A DNA stretch of 64,000 nt from Phoronis australis (lineage: Eukaryota; Phoronida; Phoronidae): positions 223,152-287,151 of the forward strand of contig NMRA01000468.1 in assembly GCA_002633005.1 (NCBI GenBank), read 5' to 3'. This document shows positions 60,761-64,000 of the stretch, one piece after another. How positions within the stretch are numbered: the stretch's first letter is position 1; each line of letters starts with the position of its first letter. The translations under genes and the position numbers were made by a program. Below the pieces are notes generated by a model. The model was not told the origin of the DNA and ran no database searches. It saw nothing but the letters and a program-made list of their open reading frames with translations.

Positions 60761-62344
60761 GCTGTGCAATATCTGTGTCTGATTTAAGTAGCCATGTTGA
60801 CCTTTGTTGTGGTGGCATTCTCCTTTAAATATTCTATGCCAGTGAACTAAACAAAGTATCAATAGTTAAAAGACTTTTTTGTGTTACATAGATAACAGCA
60901 TATAAATAAGATGATGTTCTTATTTTCTACTACTGCTTTGGAACTTTGGTCGTAACCATTTCGCTACCAGCGTGCCAGAAAACTAAACAATGTTTATCTG
61001 TCAGAAAAGACGAAATAGGAAAAGGTGCAATGGCGCTGCAACTTAAAAAGTGGGATTTTTCTCCTCCTGCAAAGTGTTGACCTAGGACTTCTGAGTGTGT
61101 GAACGCGATTTCACGCTGGGACTGATATCAGAAAAAACATCTTGGATTACGGATAATGTAACTTTAATTTAGTTTGTATTAGGAATTAATGACTTCTCAT
61201 TGGTTCAATAACCACATTGTGGCAACATGGACCATGGTCTTCGGAATTGTTTCGTGTCGTGTGTTTTGTCAGGATGCCAAAATTGTAATGCCAAAAACAA
61301 GTTGCTGTTGTTTTTTCAATGTGTTCATGATAAAGTGTTGTGTATTACATGGCACTTCTAAGTCACAAATCTCGGTATGAGTTTTCAATATCCATAAACG
61401 ATAAGCTACAAGTGAAACTTCCCCTCGAACTCCTGGTGGGAGAGTGATAGTCATTTGGAAATAGCACTTGAAATTCACAAATATTCTCTCGTTTACTGTT
61501 TGCTGTGTTCAGGCCTATAAACCCCCCTTCTCATTGTTCTCCATTCCCATAATGCACTGTGAATATCCTTTGAATGTCTGTGGTCCCTAATCATATGATG
61601 ACAGACTACTTGATTATTTATTAGCCACACCAATGCATTACAAGGGCGTTAAAAGGATCATTGACATTTTAATGTAGTTGGAAGTATTTGTTTGTCATGT
61701 AAACAATTGTCTATCCACTAACTATCACTTGTTCTTGTGTCAGCTCTACTGCTTTCTTAACGTAAACAAATCTGAATCATGCTTTGAGCCTCCATGGGCT
61801 CTAGTTGATGCAGACACATTTTGATTGAAGAACTTGTTTTTGGAAAGAAAAATGAAGTTTTGACCCTTAAACTTGAAAGCCACGTAAAGGTCATCTTGAA
61901 ATGTCTCTTCTAGTCTGGAGCACAACTGACCACATGTCATCTCCATCACCAATACTGACACTGTTGAATTTGCTTAAATGTAGCGAGTTTATTTTGAACA
62001 AAAAACTCCACTGAATTGTTCATTTCATCCTGACCTGTGGTTGTTACCGTTTCAGTCTTCTAGTCAAAAAGTTGATCATTCGATCTCGCTGGCATTTGCC
62101 TTGTTACTGTTAGGGTTATGTTGGACCTTATCTGCAGTTCTATGTATTTAGCCAAATATCTCGAAAGCCAGATTTTAAGTAAATGAAAATATACATTTTT
62201 TGAAAGTAGAAAGTCTATAGAATTTGACTTTTTAGCATTATTTGGATCACAGGTCACATGTCCTTTTAGTAATAGAGAAAGGTGTAACTAACATTGATAG
62301 CAGTATCGGTAACGAGCATAAAATTCGTTTGATTTAAGTGTTCA
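60761..62344. other. Non-coding stretch
   Basis: No exon or domain recognised. Confidence 0.5.
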
Positions 62345-62530
62345 AGGTGTGATCTCAGAAACATTATTTTTGTTTCATGCAGCTTTTTGACTTTTTGTCA
62401 CGAAAGTCATAAACTAGTTTTTGAAGACCCATCATGTAGAGGCGAAACCTTTTGGAGAGCGGTGACTGCGGTGTATGTCTGAAAGTATCATGTGAATCTG
62501 GTGTTAGATGTTCTAAAGTTAGGCAAATTT
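62345..62530 (+). repeat. Old dispersed repeat, copy 2
   Basis: Partner of 59,500-59,790: gtttcatgcagcttttt, actttttgtcacgaaagtcat, agtatcatgtgaatctgg and gttctaaagttaggc in the same order, with an internal deletion. Confidence 0.4.
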
Positions 62531-62819
62531 GGGCATTTTCTAGGGTTCTTATGTAACCTTTATCCTCAGTTTATATGAGACTCGGGGTATAAGTGTCTTT
62601 AATGAAGGAGACGCAGAATGTGATTTTGGCTCATGTGCGTTCTGCCGGATATCATAATTAATGTGTGATTGACAGTGAACTGTATGCAAAAGAACAGTAT
62701 AATATTCATTTAGGTAGCAGTTGGTCACCTCATTATGTAATGTTTGCATCAGGGAAATTTAAAGATAGGCTGCGTAAAAAAGTTGGTCACGCTGCAGAAC
62801 TATTTTGAGCGATCACTTC

Positions 62820-63182
62820 ATTCTGAATAAGTAGCCCCTCACTACATTCTCTACATTCTGAACAAGAAGCCCCTCACTAAATTCTCAACATTTTGAATAA
62901 GAAGCCCCTCACTAAATTCTCCACATTCTGAATAAGAAGCCCCTCACGAAATTCTCCACATTCTGAATAAGAAGCCCCTCACTACATTTTCTACATTCTG
63001 AATAAGAAGCCCTACATTCTCTACATTCTGAATAAGAAGCCCTCTCTACATTCTCTACATTCTGAATAAGAAGCCCCTCACTAAATTCTCCACATTCTGA
63101 ATAAGAAGCCCTACATTCTCTACATTCTGAATAAGAAGCTCTACATTCTGAATAAGAAGCCCCTAACTACATTCTCTACATT
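62820..63182 (+). repeat. 35-bp minisatellite
   Basis: The unit TCTGAATAAGAAGCCCCTCA plus ctacattctctacat is repeated about ten times. Some units have lost the ctcacta block and are about 26 bp or shorter, giving a mixed-length array with no unique spacers. Confidence 0.92.
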
Positions 63183-63982
63183 CCATCAATGTTTTATATG
63201 ACGTTGCTCCTGAAGTTCGACATTGATAATGTTCCTAAACCCGATCGAATGTTTGGTGTCTCAAAATTCCGTGTTTAAGTACCTGTCCTCAGCTTAACAT
63301 GTAACCCCTCACCTGTGAGGTGATCTGGACGGGTACGGAATTATGCTTCTGCTTCAAGAAAAATGGCTGCGTGATGGCATGCGTTCATAGCATAAAAATG
63401 AAAATATGTCAGAGGCGTAATATTTAGTATTAATAACAGAATCTGTTGAACTTTTTTGCCCAACTGTGCCAGGTGCTGGCGATTAAACTGTTCTCTCTCT
63501 TGATCACTGCCAGGCACAGTTTTCTACACAGCTGTTATTCTGTGGCAACAGTGTATGATTTGGAATGTTTCTGAATAGTGGTTTTGTGTATTCCACCACC
63601 AATTTCTCCATCCTTGTTGGCTGTTTTCTAATTTTGTGGCTGGTTGATTATTATGAGAGGTTGCTAATGTGTTTTAGTTAAAGTCCTTGTACCCATAATA
63701 ATTAGGTTGAAGAGGAGAAATAATAAAGAGAATTGTGTAAGAAAGGAAAAGGCTAATAAAAATGGCTTGCAATGAGTTTGAAATCACTCATAGCAATTAC
63801 TTGAGATTTTTGCTAAGTTGTGTTTTCGGATATTAACGGCCACTGTGAATGCTTCCCAAGTTTCTCAAGAAACGTATGTTTTCAATATGTATAGGTAATC
63901 CTATCACAGTAAGGAATATTATCAGACTGGTTTTAGTCAGAGCAAAAGGCCCAGTCCGACTTTCCCTTTTTAGCAAGATGCC

Positions 63983-64000
63983 GGGGGGGGGGGGGGGGGG
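63983..64000 (+). other. Poly-G run at window end
   Basis: Eighteen G to the last base, like the tract beside the N gap at 47.9 kb. Probably a contig edge or sequencing artefact. Confidence 0.8.

Noticed and set aside
60601-60862. Minus-strand 81-codon frame over the THAP relic
   Set aside because: Shadow of the plus-strand THAP fragment, where recognisable domain blocks lie.
62820-63182. Regular repeats resembling a CRISPR array
   Set aside because: Units are contiguous with no unique spacers, unit length varies by deletion, and the DNA is animal.

Overview
This window is animal nuclear DNA, AT-rich to the eye. Short exons sit in long introns with GT/AG borders. Transposon remnants, minisatellites and two short N gaps are also present. 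There are no operons, no rRNA and no convincing tRNA. It reads as a draft assembly of a non-vertebrate metazoan. CTCF-like motifs and NCAM-type immunoglobulin (Ig) exons fit a bilaterian, perhaps a marine deuterostome, but I cannot name the species.

Main gene (minus strand, 32,209 down to beyond base 1): I could chain seven coding exons with matching splice phases. They are a signal-peptide exon at 32,143-32,209 followed by three Ig domains, each split over two exons: 6,457-6,601 + 5,348-5,490; 3,967-4,110 + 3,315-3,458; 2,322-2,537 + 312-470. Together they give 1,018 coding bases, or 339 codons plus one base, and the gene continues off the left edge. The domain order and split-exon layout point to an NCAM/Fasciclin-II-type cell adhesion molecule. 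The third Ig domain is odd: it carries an RGD tripeptide, four extra cysteines, and Phe/Tyr where the core Trp should be. The first intron is about 25.5 kb.

First intron (6,602-32,142): this holds several mobile-element remains. Two oppositely oriented ~0.5 kb elements at 19.2 and 30.2 kb have CAGGGCTTGGAAT terminal inverted repeats and exact 6-bp target duplications. Others are a 55-bp hairpin element with a sister copy near 5.5 kb, a probable 444-bp inverted-repeat element at 13.5 kb, and a 127-bp direct repeat flanking one of the 0.5 kb elements.

Intron within Ig3 (590-2,060): this is a higher-order tandem repeat, about 145-bp subunits in a roughly 440-bp A-B-C unit. Nine subunits carry a copy of CCACTAGGKGGCRC, which matches the CTCF core consensus. 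More single copies are scattered through the window.

Intergenic and right half: 32.6-45.0 kb is mostly non-coding, with a TA-flanked inverted-repeat element at 34.7 kb, a 20-bp-arm palindrome at 39.2 kb and hAT-like ends. At 45,222 a plus-strand signal-peptide exon ends in a phase-1 donor, the same design as the IgCAM gene, so the two genes are divergently transcribed about 13 kb apart. Its later exons were not securely found before the window ends. The rest holds a frameshifted THAP-domain relic (60.6 kb), a probable piggyBac C-terminal relic (59.0 kb), a CAG run, a 35-bp minisatellite (62.8-63.2 kb) and poly-G assembly trouble spots.
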